In this document: positions 8,579 through 19,300 of the stretch, in pieces
Layout: every line of letters begins with the position of its first letter
How positions within the stretch are numbered: the stretch's first letter is position 1
Source of the DNA: Paludibacter sp.
GTDB lineage: Bacteria > Bacteroidota > Bacteroidia > Bacteroidales > Paludibacteraceae
DNA: 63,769 nucleotides
Direction: 5' to 3'
Assembly (NCBI RefSeq): GCF_009712605.1
Contig: NZ_WASO01000009.1
Coordinates: 1 to 63,769 of the forward strand
Made by a program: the position numbers and the translations under genes
The notes under the pieces: generated by a model
Seen by the model: only the letters and a program-made list of their open reading frames with translations
What the model was told of the DNA's origin: nothing
Database searches by the model: none

Positions 8579-11500
8579 ATGAAACGATTAATATTATTTT
8601 TTTGCTGTATTTTATATATCACGAATGCCATGGCGTTGCGTCAACCCAGAGAAATGAAAACTCAGGTGGATTCTCTGTTGGCAAGCTATGAACGTACTTA
8701 CGCCGGTTTGGGAAGATTCCGCGTAAAAGAAATATCCATCAATGCAGCCGAAAAACGCGTTAACATTTACTGCAGCGAATCGTTATCGTATATTCCTTAT
8801 CGTCCGGCAGTGGTGTCAAAACTATACGCTCAGCTTGATTCATTAACCCACGCAGGGCAGCCCGACTACAAAGTACAGGTTTTTGCCGGAAGCAAAGAAC
8901 TCAGCGCCCTCATACCAAATATGTTCCGTCCTGATAAGAACGTAGACAGAAATAGATTCCCTAAAAAAGAATTTCAGGGAACACCTCTCATGACTCCATT
9001 GTCAAAGCCATACACTGTCACACAAGGACTGGGAAATCGTCATTTGGCTCTTTGGCAAAGTCACGGTTTATACTACCGCCTTCGCACCGACCGCTGGCTC
9101 TGGCAACGCGATCGGGTATTTCAGACCGTCGAAGACAAATACACCATGAGCTACGTTCTCCCTTATCTCGTACCAATGCTGGAGAATGCAGGTGCAAATG
9201 TTTTTTTGCCCCGCGAACGAGACACGCAGACCAACGAAGTGATTGTGGATAATGACGGTTCTTCCGGCTCTTCCATCTATCGCGAACGAGGCACAACCAT
9301 TGAAAATGGAGGTAATTCAGGTTTTGGATTCACAAAGAAACAACTTGAAAATACCGAAAATCCTTTTACTCTGGGAACCTACCGTAAATCCGGTGCACGA
9401 TCTACTGAAAATGTAGCATTCGAATGGATACCCGATATTCCGGAAGATGGTTGGTACTTCGTATCAATTGCATACAAAACCTTAGCAAACAGCAGTAAAA
9501 ATGCTCATTACACGATTTATCATACCGGAGGCCAAACCGAATTTTCGATAAATCAGCAAATGGGTGGTGGGACATGGATTTACCTTGGTAATTTTTATTT
9601 TAAGAAAGGAATACACTCCGAATCAGGCAGAGTAACTTTAACAGGTGCTACAAAAGGAAGAGGAACTGTAATCACGGCCGATGCCGTTCGTTTCGGGGGA
9701 GGAATGGGAAATATCGCCCGACCGGACTTCAGCTATGAAAAAATGCCTTCAAAACCCGCAGCTCCGGCTAAACCTGACACCACATTGCAGCACATACAGG
9801 AACCGAACATTACGAACAACAACATCATCACAGATGAAAAAATGCCTCAGGACAGTCTGAGTACCGACACCGTTCGCTACACAACCAAACACGTTTCAGT
9901 CAGCGGCCGAGCCCGTTATCTGGAAGGAGCCCGTTACTGGCTTCAATGGGCTGGCATGCCGTCAAATATCTATCATAAACGCAAAGACGAAGCGCCGAAT
10001 GATTACAACGAAGATATCTGGGCACGCCCTTATTGGGTGAATTATCTCAATGGCGGTTCTGTCTATTCGGGAAAAGATTCGGCTTCTACCGGTTTAAAAA
10101 TCCCCATAGATCTTTCAATGGCTATTCATTCCGATGCCGGAAGAGTAAAAGGAGATTCCATTGTCGGCACATTGGCAATTTACACAACATCTCTCAACAA
10201 CGGTCAGTTCAGCACCGGACAAACTCGCATGACCTCACGTGATCTGGCCGACATGATACAAACCCAAATTGTTGACGACCTGCACCAAAGGGGAGTAAAA
10301 AACTGGACGCGAAGAGGTTTATGGGATCGTTCATATGCCGAGTCCCGAGAAACAGATGTTCCTTCGGTGCTGATGGAACTACTGTCCCACGAAAACTTTG
10401 CTGACATGAAATACGGTCTCGATCCGAGGTTTAAGTTTACCGTCAGCCGGTCTATCTACAAAGCCATACTGAAGTATCTGGCCTATCAACATCATAGTCC
10501 GTTTGTCGTTCAACCACTCCCTGTCAGCCATCTTGCTTCGGAGTTTGTGGACGACACCCACATTAACCTCTCCTGGAAAGCAGAAAACGACTCACTGGAA
10601 CCAACGGCAATTCCAAACCGCTTTATCGTCTACACCCGTGTGGAAGGCGAAGGTTTCGACAACGGGCAGATTACGGAAGGTACATCCATGACACTTGCTG
10701 TTGAGAAAGGGAAAATCTACAGTTTTCGTGTAACCGCTGTCAATGATGGCGGTGAAAGTATGCCGTCGGAAACTCTTTCGGTATGTCGCAACTGGAAGAG
10801 CACACCTGTGGCGATGATCGTCAACGGATTTGACCGCATCTCTGCGCCCACATGGTTCGACACGCCTTCTTACGGAGGTTTTACCGACAACGGTGTGCCT
10901 GACAAAGCGGATATTTCATACACCGGCAAGCAGAACAACTTCAACCGACTGAATTTCAAAGGTCAGGAATCGTCATCCTTTGGTAACTCCGATGCCAATT
11001 TTGAAAATACCGCTGTTGCCGGTAATAGCTTTGACTTTCCGTACATTCATGGGCAGGCGCTTAAAGCTGCCGGATATTCTTTTGTTTCCTGCAGCCGGGC
11101 AGCAGTGGAAGAAAACGGGGAGCTGTTGAACGGCTATAAAATGGTAGATCTTATACTCGGAAAAGAAAAACAGGTTCCTTTCGGAGGAAATATCAATCAT
11201 GTAGCATTCAGAACATTTACCGATAAACTAAATGCGGCTTTACGCCGTTATTGCATTGCAGGGGGAAATCTTTTTGTTTCGGGCAGTTTCGTCGGATCCG
11301 ACTTATGGAATAACGGACAAGCAGATTCTACGGGCGTTAACTTTGCGACTTCGGTATTGAAATACAAATGGCACAACGAAAAAGCATCCGTTTCCGGGCA
11401 ATTGCAGGGCGTCACACTGCCCTACGCTACATTTGCAGGACAATGGAATTTTTGCACCCAGATCAACGACAAGCAATACGCCGTTGAGTCTGCCGACGGT

Positions 11501-11689
11501 ATAGATCCGGCTGACAATGCGCCGAACGCGCATACCATTGCTTTGTATCCCGAAAGCAATATAAGCGCGGCCGTAGCTTACAAAGGAAGCTATAAAACCG
11601 TGGTATGCGGATTCCCGTTCGAATCCCTCAACACTGAAGAACAGCGCAAAGATTGGATGCAGAAAGTAATACGTTTCTTTGAGAAATAA
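8579..11689 (+). CDS. Secreted N-acetylmuramoyl-L-alanine amidase-like protein with golvesin/xanthan-lyase-type insert and FnIII domain
   Basis: A 1036-residue protein with a signal peptide (about residues 1-19). Parts of an amidase_3-type zinc fold are split along the chain: an early segment with LWQSHGLYY near residue 160, then AIHSDAG near 517 and VLMELLSHEN near 600. These are the usual zinc histidines and catalytic glutamate. Between them, at about 265-375, lies a beta-sandwich resembling the golvesin/xanthan-lyase C-terminal domain (DGWYFVSIAYK, ADAVRFGGG). An FnIII-like domain covers about 650-735, and the last 300 residues look like a class I glutamine amidotransferase-like or unknown fold. 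Relatives in Bacteroidales are often labelled xanthan lyase without support. A role in peptidoglycan remodelling is the better guess. Confidence 0.75.
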   Translation: MKRLILFFCCILYITNAMALRQPREMKTQVDSLLASYERTYAGLGRFRVKEISINAAEKRVNIYCSESLSYIPYRPAVVSKLYAQLDSLTHAGQPDYKVQVFAGSKELSALIPNMFRPDKNVDRNRFPKKEFQGTPLMTPLSKPYTVTQGLGNRHLALWQSHGLYYRLRTDRWLWQRDRVFQTVEDKYTMSYVLPYLVPMLENAGANVFLPRERDTQTNEVIVDNDGSSGSSIYRERGTTIENGGNSGFGFTKKQLENTENPFTLGTYRKSGARSTENVAFEWIPDIPEDGWYFVSIAYKTLANSSKNAHYTIYHTGGQTEFSINQQMGGGTWIYLGNFYFKKGIHSESGRVTLTGATKGRGTVITADAVRFGGGMGNIARPDFSYEKMPSKPAAPAKPDTTLQHIQEPNITNNNIITDEKMPQDSLSTDTVRYTTKHVSVSGRARYLEGARYWLQWAGMPSNIYHKRKDEAPNDYNEDIWARPYWVNYLNGGSVYSGKDSASTGLKIPIDLSMAIHSDAGRVKGDSIVGTLAIYTTSLNNGQFSTGQTRMTSRDLADMIQTQIVDDLHQRGVKNWTRRGLWDRSYAESRETDVPSVLMELLSHENFADMKYGLDPRFKFTVSRSIYKAILKYLAYQHHSPFVVQPLPVSHLASEFVDDTHINLSWKAENDSLEPTAIPNRFIVYTRVEGEGFDNGQITEGTSMTLAVEKGKIYSFRVTAVNDGGESMPSETLSVCRNWKSTPVAMIVNGFDRISAPTWFDTPSYGGFTDNGVPDKADISYTGKQNNFNRLNFKGQESSSFGNSDANFENTAVAGNSFDFPYIHGQALKAAGYSFVSCSRAAVEENGELLNGYKMVDLILGKEKQVPFGGNINHVAFRTFTDKLNAALRRYCIAGGNLFVSGSFVGSDLWNNGQADSTGVNFATSVLKYKWHNEKASVSGQLQGVTLPYATFAGQWNFCTQINDKQYAVESADGIDPADNAPNAHTIALYPESNISAAVAYKGSYKTVVCGFPFESLNTEEQRKDWMQKVIRFFEK

Positions 11690-11711
11690 CAACCCGTTAA
11701 AATTTCGGCTT

Positions 11712-13043
11712 ATGAACATCGTTTTTTTATTTATCGGACTCATTATCGGTGCGTTGAGTGTTGCCGTATGGCTGAATAAACAATTATCGGCCACCCGCAA
11801 TGCGGCCACCGAAAGAGAGAAACAGTTCCTGTTGGATCAGGCTGAAACAGACCGTAAAAAATCGATCGTAGATGAAACATTGCGTATAAAAACCGAAGAA
11901 AATGCACGCCTGACGTCCGACTTGGAATCGGCCCGCAATTCTATTGCCGCACAGAGCGAACAAATTGCCCGTACCACTACGGAAAACAGCTATTTACGAG
12001 AACAACTCGATCAACAAAAGAGTGAATTGGCCGAATTGCAAAAGAAACTCCAGACCGAATTCGAAAATATTGCGAACCGCATTCTGAAAGAACGTTCGAA
12101 CGAATTTGTTCAGCACAACGAAAAGAATATCGGAGAGATCCTCAACCCGTTACGGGAGAAAATAGCTTCCTTCGAAAAGAAAGTGGAAGAAGCCTATGAT
12201 AAGGAATTGCGCGACAAAGTCAGCCTGCGGGAAGAAGTAAAAAAACTGACCGAACTAAACACCCGTGTAAGTGAAGAAGCCAACAATTTGACCCGTGCCC
12301 TTAAGGGTGATGTCAAGAAGCAAGGAAACTGGGGTGAAATTATCCTGGAACGCGTTCTCGAACGTTCGGGACTGACCAAAGGACAGGAATACGAACGTGA
12401 AGAGGTGGTTGAAGGTGCCGATATGTGTGTACAACGCCCCGACGTAATTCTTCACTTACCTGATAACAAACACATTATTGTCGACTCAAAAGTATCGCTT
12501 GTTGCGTATGAACGCCTGATGGCGGCAGAAACTGACGAGCAACGTGCTCTGTTTCAAAAAGAACACATCGCTTCACTGCGTAGTCATGTAAAGTTGCTCA
12601 GCGAAAAGAATTACCAAAACGCACACAACCTCAACACCCCCGATTTCGTGTTGATGTTCGTTCCGATCGAAGCCTCATTCTCTATTGCCGTTCAGGCCGA
12701 CAACGAACTATTTTCGTATGCCTGGGAAAAGAAAATCGTCATTGTAAGCCCCACTACTCTGCTGGCCACCCTGCGTACCATTTCGTCTATCTGGAAACAG
12801 GAGAACCAGAGTCGTAACGCACAGGAAATTGCACGCCTTAGTGGAACGCTGTATGATAAACTGGCCGGGTTTGTAACCGACCTCGGCAAAATCAAAGACA
12901 GTATCGACAAGGCAGGAAATTCTTACGACGAAGCAATGAAAAAACTCCAAAACGGGAACGGCAATATTTTCCGCACTGCTGAGAAAATCAAAGAACTTGG
13001 AGCCAAAAGCAATAAGCAATTACCGGAAGATCTGATCGGATAA
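11712..13043 (+). CDS. rmuC: RmuC family DNA recombination protein
   Basis: A 443-residue protein with an N-terminal membrane helix, a long coiled coil (about residues 35-190) and the RmuC domain, a PD-(D/E)XK nuclease-like fold. The domain is marked by GNWGEIILERVLE, RPDVILHLPD, IIVDSKVSL and FVPIEASFS. In E. coli RmuC lowers the rate of inversions at short inverted repeats. I chose the ATG at 11712, just before the membrane helix; an ATG at 11679 would overlap the previous gene and add eleven polar residues before the helix. A nearby abundance of inverted repeats is suggestive but may be coincidence. Confidence 0.9.
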   Translation: MNIVFLFIGLIIGALSVAVWLNKQLSATRNAATEREKQFLLDQAETDRKKSIVDETLRIKTEENARLTSDLESARNSIAAQSEQIARTTTENSYLREQLDQQKSELAELQKKLQTEFENIANRILKERSNEFVQHNEKNIGEILNPLREKIASFEKKVEEAYDKELRDKVSLREEVKKLTELNTRVSEEANNLTRALKGDVKKQGNWGEIILERVLERSGLTKGQEYEREEVVEGADMCVQRPDVILHLPDNKHIIVDSKVSLVAYERLMAAETDEQRALFQKEHIASLRSHVKLLSEKNYQNAHNLNTPDFVLMFVPIEASFSIAVQADNELFSYAWEKKIVIVSPTTLLATLRTISSIWKQENQSRNAQEIARLSGTLYDKLAGFVTDLGKIKDSIDKAGNSYDEAMKKLQNGNGNIFRTAEKIKELGAKSNKQLPEDLIG

Positions 13044-13079
13044 CCACCTCTCCATCAGAGATTACGTATTTAATAATTA

Positions 13080-13311
13080 GATAAGGAGCTTCCGCCCCTT
13101 TGACCCCGACTACCTTTTTGTCTTAAAACAAAAAGGTAGCAAAAAATTCAAGGCTATGCCCGCTTCGCTCAAAAAACCGGCGCTCGTCAAGCTAAATTGA
13201 CCAAACTTGCCCCTTCCTTTCGTCAGGAGCTTCAAACAATGGACAATTTTACGCTTGCCTCTCTTGTTTTTTGGCTCTCCGGACAAGGCCGGTCCCAATC
13301 TGACGTAGCAT
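13080..13311 (+). repeat. Dispersed structured repeat, copy A
   Basis: This ~230-bp element matches copy B at 32082-32313 over its whole length and copy C (reverse) at 37529-37712. It folds into a terminator-like stem (13110-13120 with 13129-13139), a long-range stem (13194-13202 with 13241-13249) and an inner hairpin (13209-13214 with 13225-13230) holding the 10-nt loop TCCTTTCGTC. Stem bases differ from the other copies mostly in compensating pairs. It fills the 332-bp gap between rmuC and the next small gene. Confidence 0.8.
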
Positions 13312-13375
13312 TCTTTACAAATTTAGCGTCTATTATTTACCAAAATTTTAAATACATAATCACTGACCTCTCACT

Positions 13376-13585
13376 ATGAAACTGCTTATCCTGATCACGA
13401 TATTTTGTCCCATTGCCCTGATATATCTGGTTCCCCGCTATATAAAACTGCGCGAGAAATATATCCGTCTTGAAGAAAACAGCGTCTCTCTCCAAAAGTA
13501 TAATGCCGTTCAAAACGAACTAAAGCGGCTTAAAAAGTTATTGGCTCAAAAGGAGCAGGAAACAGGACAAACTTCCGGCAAGTAA
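13376..13585 (+). CDS. Small membrane-anchored coiled-coil protein, unknown function
   Basis: A 69-residue protein with one N-terminal hydrophobic helix (about residues 3-20) followed by a charged heptad-rich stretch (KLREKYIRLEENSVSLQKY and onward), ending in a glutamine-rich tail. It resembles small Bacteroidota hypothetical membrane proteins but I cannot name a family. It begins right after repeat copy A and is followed by a short hairpin at 13613-13626, which could end its transcript. Coding is plausible but not certain. Confidence 0.55.
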   Translation: MKLLILITIFCPIALIYLVPRYIKLREKYIRLEENSVSLQKYNAVQNELKRLKKLLAQKEQETGQTSGK

Positions 13586-13964
13586 ACAAAACTTGACTAT
13601 TTTCCTGCAATCCGACCATGTTGTCGGATTTCCTCTTTTTTCTTTTTTATCGAATCATTCGCTCTCTTTTGTGGGCAAAACATCTTTTAGAACTCCAACT
13701 ATTTTGTCTCAATAGCAACCCTCAATCCGGCTTCATACAAAAAGCCGACTTTATTTTACCAGCGATCTTCATCAAGAATCTATCTGTAAAAATAACAAAA
13801 CAACCCCAAATAATTAAACAAACAGCTTCTCGCAAAGCCATTACCCGAAAAATATTCATAAAACAATAATATTCAAAACATTACCCTCAAAATAACAATG
13901 TAATATTTTTTTAAAATGCAACAAAGATCACAAATTCAGCAGCATCGATTCAATTCATAACGAC
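13586..13964. other. Long AT-rich gap without a supported gene
   Basis: After a CCGAC/GTCGG hairpin at 13613-13626 followed by a T-rich stretch, the sequence is AT-rich, and the only open frame (13618-13869, + strand) lacks protein-like composition. The right end leads into a promoter box and a candidate small RNA. Confidence 0.5.
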
Positions 13965-13972
13965 TAGATTTG
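13965..13972 (+). promoter_or_regulatory. -7 box of a candidate small RNA
   Basis: TAGATTTG fits TAnnTTTG exactly. There is no open frame for 300 bp downstream of it, but a strong terminator lies about 140 bp on. The -33 element is not convincing. Confidence 0.4.
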
Positions 13973-13977
13973 CATGT

Positions 13978-14118
13978 ATAGTATAACCACAAGAACCAAT
14001 ATAATTATACATTCCGAAGGAATGATTTTTCAGACAGCATATTGCTGTGCTACATTTAAGCCCAAATCTAAAGAGAAAAGCCGAGGTTAATTGATAGCCT
14101 CGGCTTTATTTTTTTGTA
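13978..14118 (+). ncRNA. Candidate small noncoding RNA of about 140 nt
   Basis: The stretch starts just after a TAnnTTTG box and ends in an ideal terminator. It contains two small hairpins, CATTCC-GA-GGAATG-like at about 14011-14023 and CAGCA-TAT-TGCTG at about 14036-14048, and the 13-mer ATCTAAAGAGAAA directly before the terminator stem. No gene lies upstream on this strand that would need the terminator within 480 bp. I know no family match, so this is an inference from promoter, hairpins and terminator. Confidence 0.4.
14077..14118 (+). terminator. Rho-independent terminator of the candidate small RNA
   Basis: The 10-bp arms AAAGCCGAGG and CCTCGGCTTT enclose TTAATTGATAG and run into ATTTTTTTTG. 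This is the strongest classic terminator in the region. Confidence 0.85.
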
Positions 14119-14133
14119 TTTTATTTTCAGATC

Positions 14134-14165
14134 TTGCAAATTCAATTTATTTTTTGATAACTTTG
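14134..14165 (+). promoter_or_regulatory. Promoter of the 7TM-AraC regulator
   Basis: TTG at 14134-14136, a 21-bp spacer and TAACTTTG at 14158-14165 match the Bacteroidota pattern. The predicted leader to the ATG at 14272 is about 100 nt. Confidence 0.6.
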
Positions 14166-14271
14166 TTTGCAGCGTTTTGAGAGAAATTTCAAGTATGTAC
14201 ACATACATGTATCTTCTTTTGAGTGTTGCTGACCGGACAAACCAATTGCAAACACAAGATCAAACTACAAT

Positions 14272-15459
14272 ATGGGACTCTATATTACCGGACTTGGAAT
14301 GTTACTTTCCTTCGTGTTAGCATTATATTCCCGCCTGCATTTCAGAGGGAATATCTATTTGGCTATATTCTTTTTCCTTTTTAATCTTGAAGAGTTTGCT
14401 ATTGATGCGCTGCATGTTGAGAAATATCCTGTCATAGCAGCAGTCATGTTATACCATTTTGCCCCCCTATTTTTCCTCATCGGCCCAGCTTTCTATCTAT
14501 ATTCCAGAAGTATAATCACGAACTCCGCCCGCTTGTACAAGAAAGACCTTTGGCATCTTCTGCCTGTTATTGTCACATTTATTGTTTTATGGAAGTATTA
14601 TTTTTGGAGTTTTGATCACAAGATTTCTCTGGCAGTAGAAATAAGCAAAGGAATACAAGCTTACCTCTTCGGTTTTCGTAGCATTATTCCGCAGGCATAT
14701 ATCAACCTGTTACGAGCAATTTCAATTCTTGGCTACATTAGTTATGCTGCATGGATTTTTTATAGGAACCTGCCTCAAATCAGGTCTCATTCGCTCTTAA
14801 GACCCAAACAACGGCAAAGTGTAGAGCTTTGGTTGAGAGTCACCTTTATATGCACTATCACGCTTTCCTTTATTTATCTGTTGGCTTCGATACAATTAGT
14901 TGCTTTCAACAAAATTGACATAGTCGGACCCAATCATTTCATAATTCCGTTGATTTACATGGCGCTCAATATAATTCTCTTGTTTTGTCCGCAAATATTG
15001 TATGGACTTCTCTCTCATGTGGCAAGCATCGATGATATTGAAGATCAATCCGTTGCCGAGAAACCCGAAAACACTAAGAATAATGGTACTCCCGATTTAC
15101 TTCTCTTTACTGACGAATATATTGACGAAATTGAAAGAAAACTGAAGAATGTTGTGATGCAGAAAGAATATTGTAACCTGGATTTGTCCCGTTCTAAACT
15201 GTCGAACCTAACGGGAATTCCCCTACATCATCTTTCCTATTATTTCTCCAATATTCTGAATATCAAATTCACAGACTGGAGAAATCAACTACGGGTAGAC
15301 CATGCTAAGAAGTTAATTTCATCTGAAACAATGAAAACCATGACGCTGGACGCAATAGCAAATCAATGCGGATTCGGAAACCGGCAAAATTTCATTGCAT
15401 CCTTTAAAAAAATGACCTCCATGACTCCGTCCGAATATCTGAATTCGACAAAGAAATGA
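14272..15459 (+). CDS. Membrane-integral AraC-family transcriptional regulator
   Basis: A 395-residue protein with seven or eight membrane helices in the first ~245 residues and an AraC-type DNA-binding domain at about 280-395. The C-terminal part shows the two helix-turn-helix units, LSRSKLSNLTGIPLHHLSYY and LDAIANQCGFGNRQNFIASF, and the closing MTPSEYL motif. Such membrane-AraC proteins sense a signal at the membrane and bind DNA directly. It precedes the convergent hemicellulose genes and could regulate them, but that is inference from position only. Confidence 0.85.
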   Translation: MGLYITGLGMLLSFVLALYSRLHFRGNIYLAIFFFLFNLEEFAIDALHVEKYPVIAAVMLYHFAPLFFLIGPAFYLYSRSIITNSARLYKKDLWHLLPVIVTFIVLWKYYFWSFDHKISLAVEISKGIQAYLFGFRSIIPQAYINLLRAISILGYISYAAWIFYRNLPQIRSHSLLRPKQRQSVELWLRVTFICTITLSFIYLLASIQLVAFNKIDIVGPNHFIIPLIYMALNIILLFCPQILYGLLSHVASIDDIEDQSVAEKPENTKNNGTPDLLLFTDEYIDEIERKLKNVVMQKEYCNLDLSRSKLSNLTGIPLHHLSYYFSNILNIKFTDWRNQLRVDHAKKLISSETMKTMTLDAIANQCGFGNRQNFIASFKKMTSMTPSEYLNSTKK

Positions 15460-15571
15460 AGGTCAAATATTAATTCAGGGTCTCTTCCGCTTAAATGTTG
15501 TCTTACCTCCAAACAACTTCAGGCTAATGCTATTCAATATTCAGCCAACCGGTTTCGTCAGGTGGAATGAA

Positions 15572-16267
15572 TCATTTTACCTGAAACACACCTACGGGCG
15601 ACGTAGAACTATTCCCCGCTTTATCTGTCGTTACCACCTTCCAGTAATAGGTCTTTCCACTTGACAAGTTCTGAGACAATGTCGTTGATGTTTGTGAAGC
15701 TACAACCTGAGTCGATGCATTGGTATTATCAAGATAGAACGCATAGCCGGCAATATCATTGTCAGGATCGGAGCCGCTCCATTGAAACGTAACCTGCGTA
15801 GTAGACGCACCTCCGGCATTGACTACCGCGCCTGAAGCCGGTGACGTCAAATCGGCAGGAAATGGTGCATAACTACCGGAGGCAACTCCCGACAAAAAGA
15901 ATTTCCACGCATTGCCGGAGGTTTTCCCTGAAGAATTTATAGCCGTCACGCTCCATGAATATGGGACATTAGCATCCAGACTTGCTGTATATGACACGTT
16001 ATTTGTGTTATAACTAACGGTAGCCTGAGTGTTCAGATTCTTAACATCTAAACGGTAGCTATCGGCATTGGTTGAGGCGCTCCACGAAAAAGTAACCGAT
16101 GCAGAACTTCCGCTTGCTGACGAACTTTTAAGACATGCTGTATTATCAGCTGGAGAAGATAATGTTACAGCACCCGGAACCGGCACAGGTGTATCCTTCT
16201 TTCCACAACCTGCAAGCAGGAACGTTGCTATCAAAGCAACAACAGAAAATAAATATTTTGATTGCAT
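15572..16267 (-). CDS. Lipoprotein with two fibronectin type III-like domains
   Basis: A 231-residue protein with a lipoprotein signal peptide (lipobox LLAGC, cysteine at residue 21). Two beta-sandwich repeats of about 90 residues follow, each with a V-T-F-x-W-S core (SVTFSWSAS, QVTFQWSGS) and a Y-x-W-x-V strand near the end (YSWSVTA, YYWKVVT). This is the SusE/FnIII-like style of surface lipoproteins in glycan loci. It lies downstream of the GH5-GH43 gene with an 88-bp gap containing a hairpin, so it is likely in the same transcript and may bind glycan at the cell surface. Confidence 0.75.
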   Translation of the reverse strand: MQSKYLFSVVALIATFLLAGCGKKDTPVPVPGAVTLSSPADNTACLKSSSASGSSASVTFSWSASTNADSYRLDVKNLNTQATVSYNTNNVSYTASLDANVPYSWSVTAINSSGKTSGNAWKFFLSGVASGSYAPFPADLTSPASGAVVNAGGASTTQVTFQWSGSDPDNDIAGYAFYLDNTNASTQVVASQTSTTLSQNLSSGKTYYWKVVTTDKAGNSSTSPVGVFQVK

Positions 16268-16291
16268 ATTAGTAGTTTCTTTATTTAGTAA

Positions 16292-16317
16292 TCTCTGCTA
16301 ATACAGGTTAGCAGAGA
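16292..16317 (-). promoter_or_regulatory. Intercistronic hairpin between glycan genes
   Basis: TCTCTGCTAA and TTAGCAGAGA form a perfect 10-bp stem with a 6-nt loop between the two minus-strand genes. No T-tract follows on the minus strand, so partial termination or mRNA stabilisation is more likely than full termination. Confidence 0.5.
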
Positions 16318-16355
16318 CTATTCTTGTTTCAATTATATATTTCCGAATCCGACCA

Positions 16356-19300
16356 TTATTTCTTCATCAGTCGCATGGTATCGTGGATTTGTGTTCCCTT
16401 AATATGGAGAATATAAATCCCGGCAGGAAGACCGGCAACATTGAGACGAATCAAACGATCGGAGGCTACCGCAACAGTTTGCTGAAATTGAATGCTGCCA
16501 TTCATAGTAGCGATTTCGACCTTGACAGCCTCATCCTTACCCGGCACTCCGATTAACAATGGTCCATCGGTAGGGTTTGGGAACACAGTGGCCTGGTTGT
16601 TTCCATCAAAATAGATGGTTTCCTGATAAATTCCCTGACAATCTTTATCGGTACGGATGCTTATGCGGTTCTCTCCTTTCTGCAATGGTATGTTCGCCAT
16701 TTGAGACTGCGTAGTTACTGTATTGTCATTTACCGTAATATAATAATTCTTGCCTCCATTCAGACTATATTGCGCAACGCCTTCCGATGCTTTCACCTTC
16801 ATCACGTTTAAATCCTGAGGTTGCGACACCACTATCGTGAAATTTTGCTTATAGCCGCTAATGTCTGCGGATGTAATTTCTACCGTGTATGTGCCGGGAG
16901 CCAAACCGGACAAACTATAGCCCGACGTAGCGGTAGCAGTTTTACTGTAACTTGTTCCCTTTATGTTCAATGAATAGCTGAACGGCAAAGTAAATGTAAT
17001 ATCAAGAGCTCCATCGTTGCTGTCGCGGCAGGTGCAATTGGATACTTTAAGCTTGCAATTGCTATTGCCGGGACAAAAACCTGCAACAAGCGTACGTGAT
17101 CCGCTGACGGTGAAAGTGTATGATGCATTTGAGGAAACCAAAACTCCGCCTTCCGTCCAACCGGAGAAGGCATATCCGGTTGCAGGAGTGGCTGTCAGGG
17201 TACATGAGGAACCATTGCTGTAAATACCGCCACCACTGACTTTTCCGCCGGCATTGTTATTGGACGAAATGGTTATGACCGGATCGTTTGCCGATGGCTT
17301 GGAAAAATCGCTGTTATTGGTTACATAAACATCATTAATGTTAATTGGAGAACCTCCGTTTGCCCACAATCCGACGATATAAACGTGAGACGATGTAAAA
17401 GCCGTCGTTGTGCCCGACTTCGTTGAGTTCGACAGATTAATAACCGCCCTGTTATTGGAGTCGAAAGAAGCTTCCGTCGGCTTGGTCCAATAACTATTTT
17501 CGTCAAACGCCCGCACAACGGTTCCACCCGGAGGAACAGCTCCAAGTTGTACCACCAGATATTTGTAGCCAGACAAATCGATTCCGTTGTTATAGCTCCA
17601 TCCCCCAAAACCCCACTGACCAGGCACAAACGTATGGGTAGTGGCATTAAAGGTACCCGTGGCGTAAATAGATGGATTGAACAGATCTGCCGTTAACGGA
17701 AAATAGGTAGAGCGGACGTTCAAAGTCAAACTTTTCGCACTGCCCATACCGCCCTGATAAGTAACTGTAACCGTTGCATCACCATTGGCTGTTGCAATTA
17801 AGAGTCCGTTTTTAATGGATAAAGTTGATGGACTTGAATTTGCATAAGTTGCACTCAGCGTTACATCTTCGGTATGACCGTCTTTGTATACGGCTGTTAT
17901 TACAAAGCTTTTATTAGTTCCGGTCACCATCGTAATATCAGTTGCATCTGTTTTCAGGTCACTCAGGGTCAATGCATCTTCGCTGTAGCCCACAAAGGAC
18001 TTATCGAAAAACGCATCCTCAGTAAAATCTTTCTCTGTGGAGAACCAGTCAACATCGACATAACCACCCGTGGCTACCGTGGAATAATTAAAAATCCCGA
18101 AACGATTACCGACGAACACCGATAGATTGTACTGCATAATCAAAGACCCTACTTGTGTATAAGTCTTATTATCTGTACTGTAATAAAAATCGGCCTGACT
18201 GGTAGCATAATTGGCAACTGTCCGCAGGTAGATTACACTATCGTTTACAGCCGCGCCCAGTTGCTGAGTTTTGGTTCCGGAATTCAGGAAAAGCAAGCGC
18301 TTTTGTCCGCTGACCATTTTCACTCCAAGAAAAGCGTACGGATCCTGGAATACGCACAAACCTGCCACGTCACCTTCCGCCATATTTGCTGTATGCAGCT
18401 TAACGGTGCCGTATGACAAATTCTGATTGGCCGGAAAGCCCAGAATACGTTGTGTCAGGGTATTTTTCGCTTTTGGAAGGCTATCTGCAACATTTGCCGC
18501 ATACAAGCGCAAAAATCCCGGACGCTTCACTAACGACCATTTTGAATTATCGGGATTATGATTCCATTCCCACTGAGAAGCCAGCTTGTAATCCCTGAAA
18601 TTATCATTAGTAGGCAAATTCGTAACTGCATACGACCTGCCGACGTTGGGTTTTTTATACGAAGTAACATCTTTTCCGCTCACCCCGACCATCGGCCAGT
18701 TGTCTACCCAGGTTACCGGTTCCAGATTCGGCAAACGCCCATAAGCACCTTTGTCGGCAAAGAGCATTGTCCACCATTCGCCGGTTTGTGTTTGAATCAG
18801 AGCTCCCTGATGAATGCGACTGCTGTTGAACACTTCTTTTTCATCGTACGGGCCAAAAATAGACGACGACCGGAATGCCACCTGAGTAGCATAATATCCA
18901 CCGGTTGTAGAATAGATGTAATAATATCCGTTTATTTTATACAAATGGCTTCCTTCTGTTGCCGCGTTATCAATGCCCGATGGAATATTTCCGAAGGTAA
19001 TTGCCTGATCTTTCACGACATTAAAATCGGCATCCAGTTGCGCAATATGCAACTTTCCGATGCCATAGACGATATAGATTTTATCGTCATCATCAAAGAA
19101 AAGGCCGGCATCATAAAAAGAAGAGGATAGTTTTTTCTTCGTCCACGGACCTGCGGGATTGGTGGCTGTCAGCAAGTAACTACCCTCGTCCAGCGTATTG
19201 AAATGAAGGTAGTAAGTGCCTTTATGATATTTCAGGCTGCTCGCCCATTGCCCACGGCTATAACGATTACAGCCATCTAAATTATAGCAATTCGTCGACT

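Noticed and set aside
13618-13869. Plus-strand frame of 83 codons after the small coiled-coil gene
   Set aside because: It starts inside a terminator-like hairpin, and composition is hydrophobic and lysine-rich without protein-like pattern. There is no homologue I recognise.
14114-14320. Plus-strand frame of 68 codons across the promoter of the AraC-type gene
   Set aside because: It overlaps the promoter and the first codons of the real gene in another frame, and its sequence has no protein-like features.
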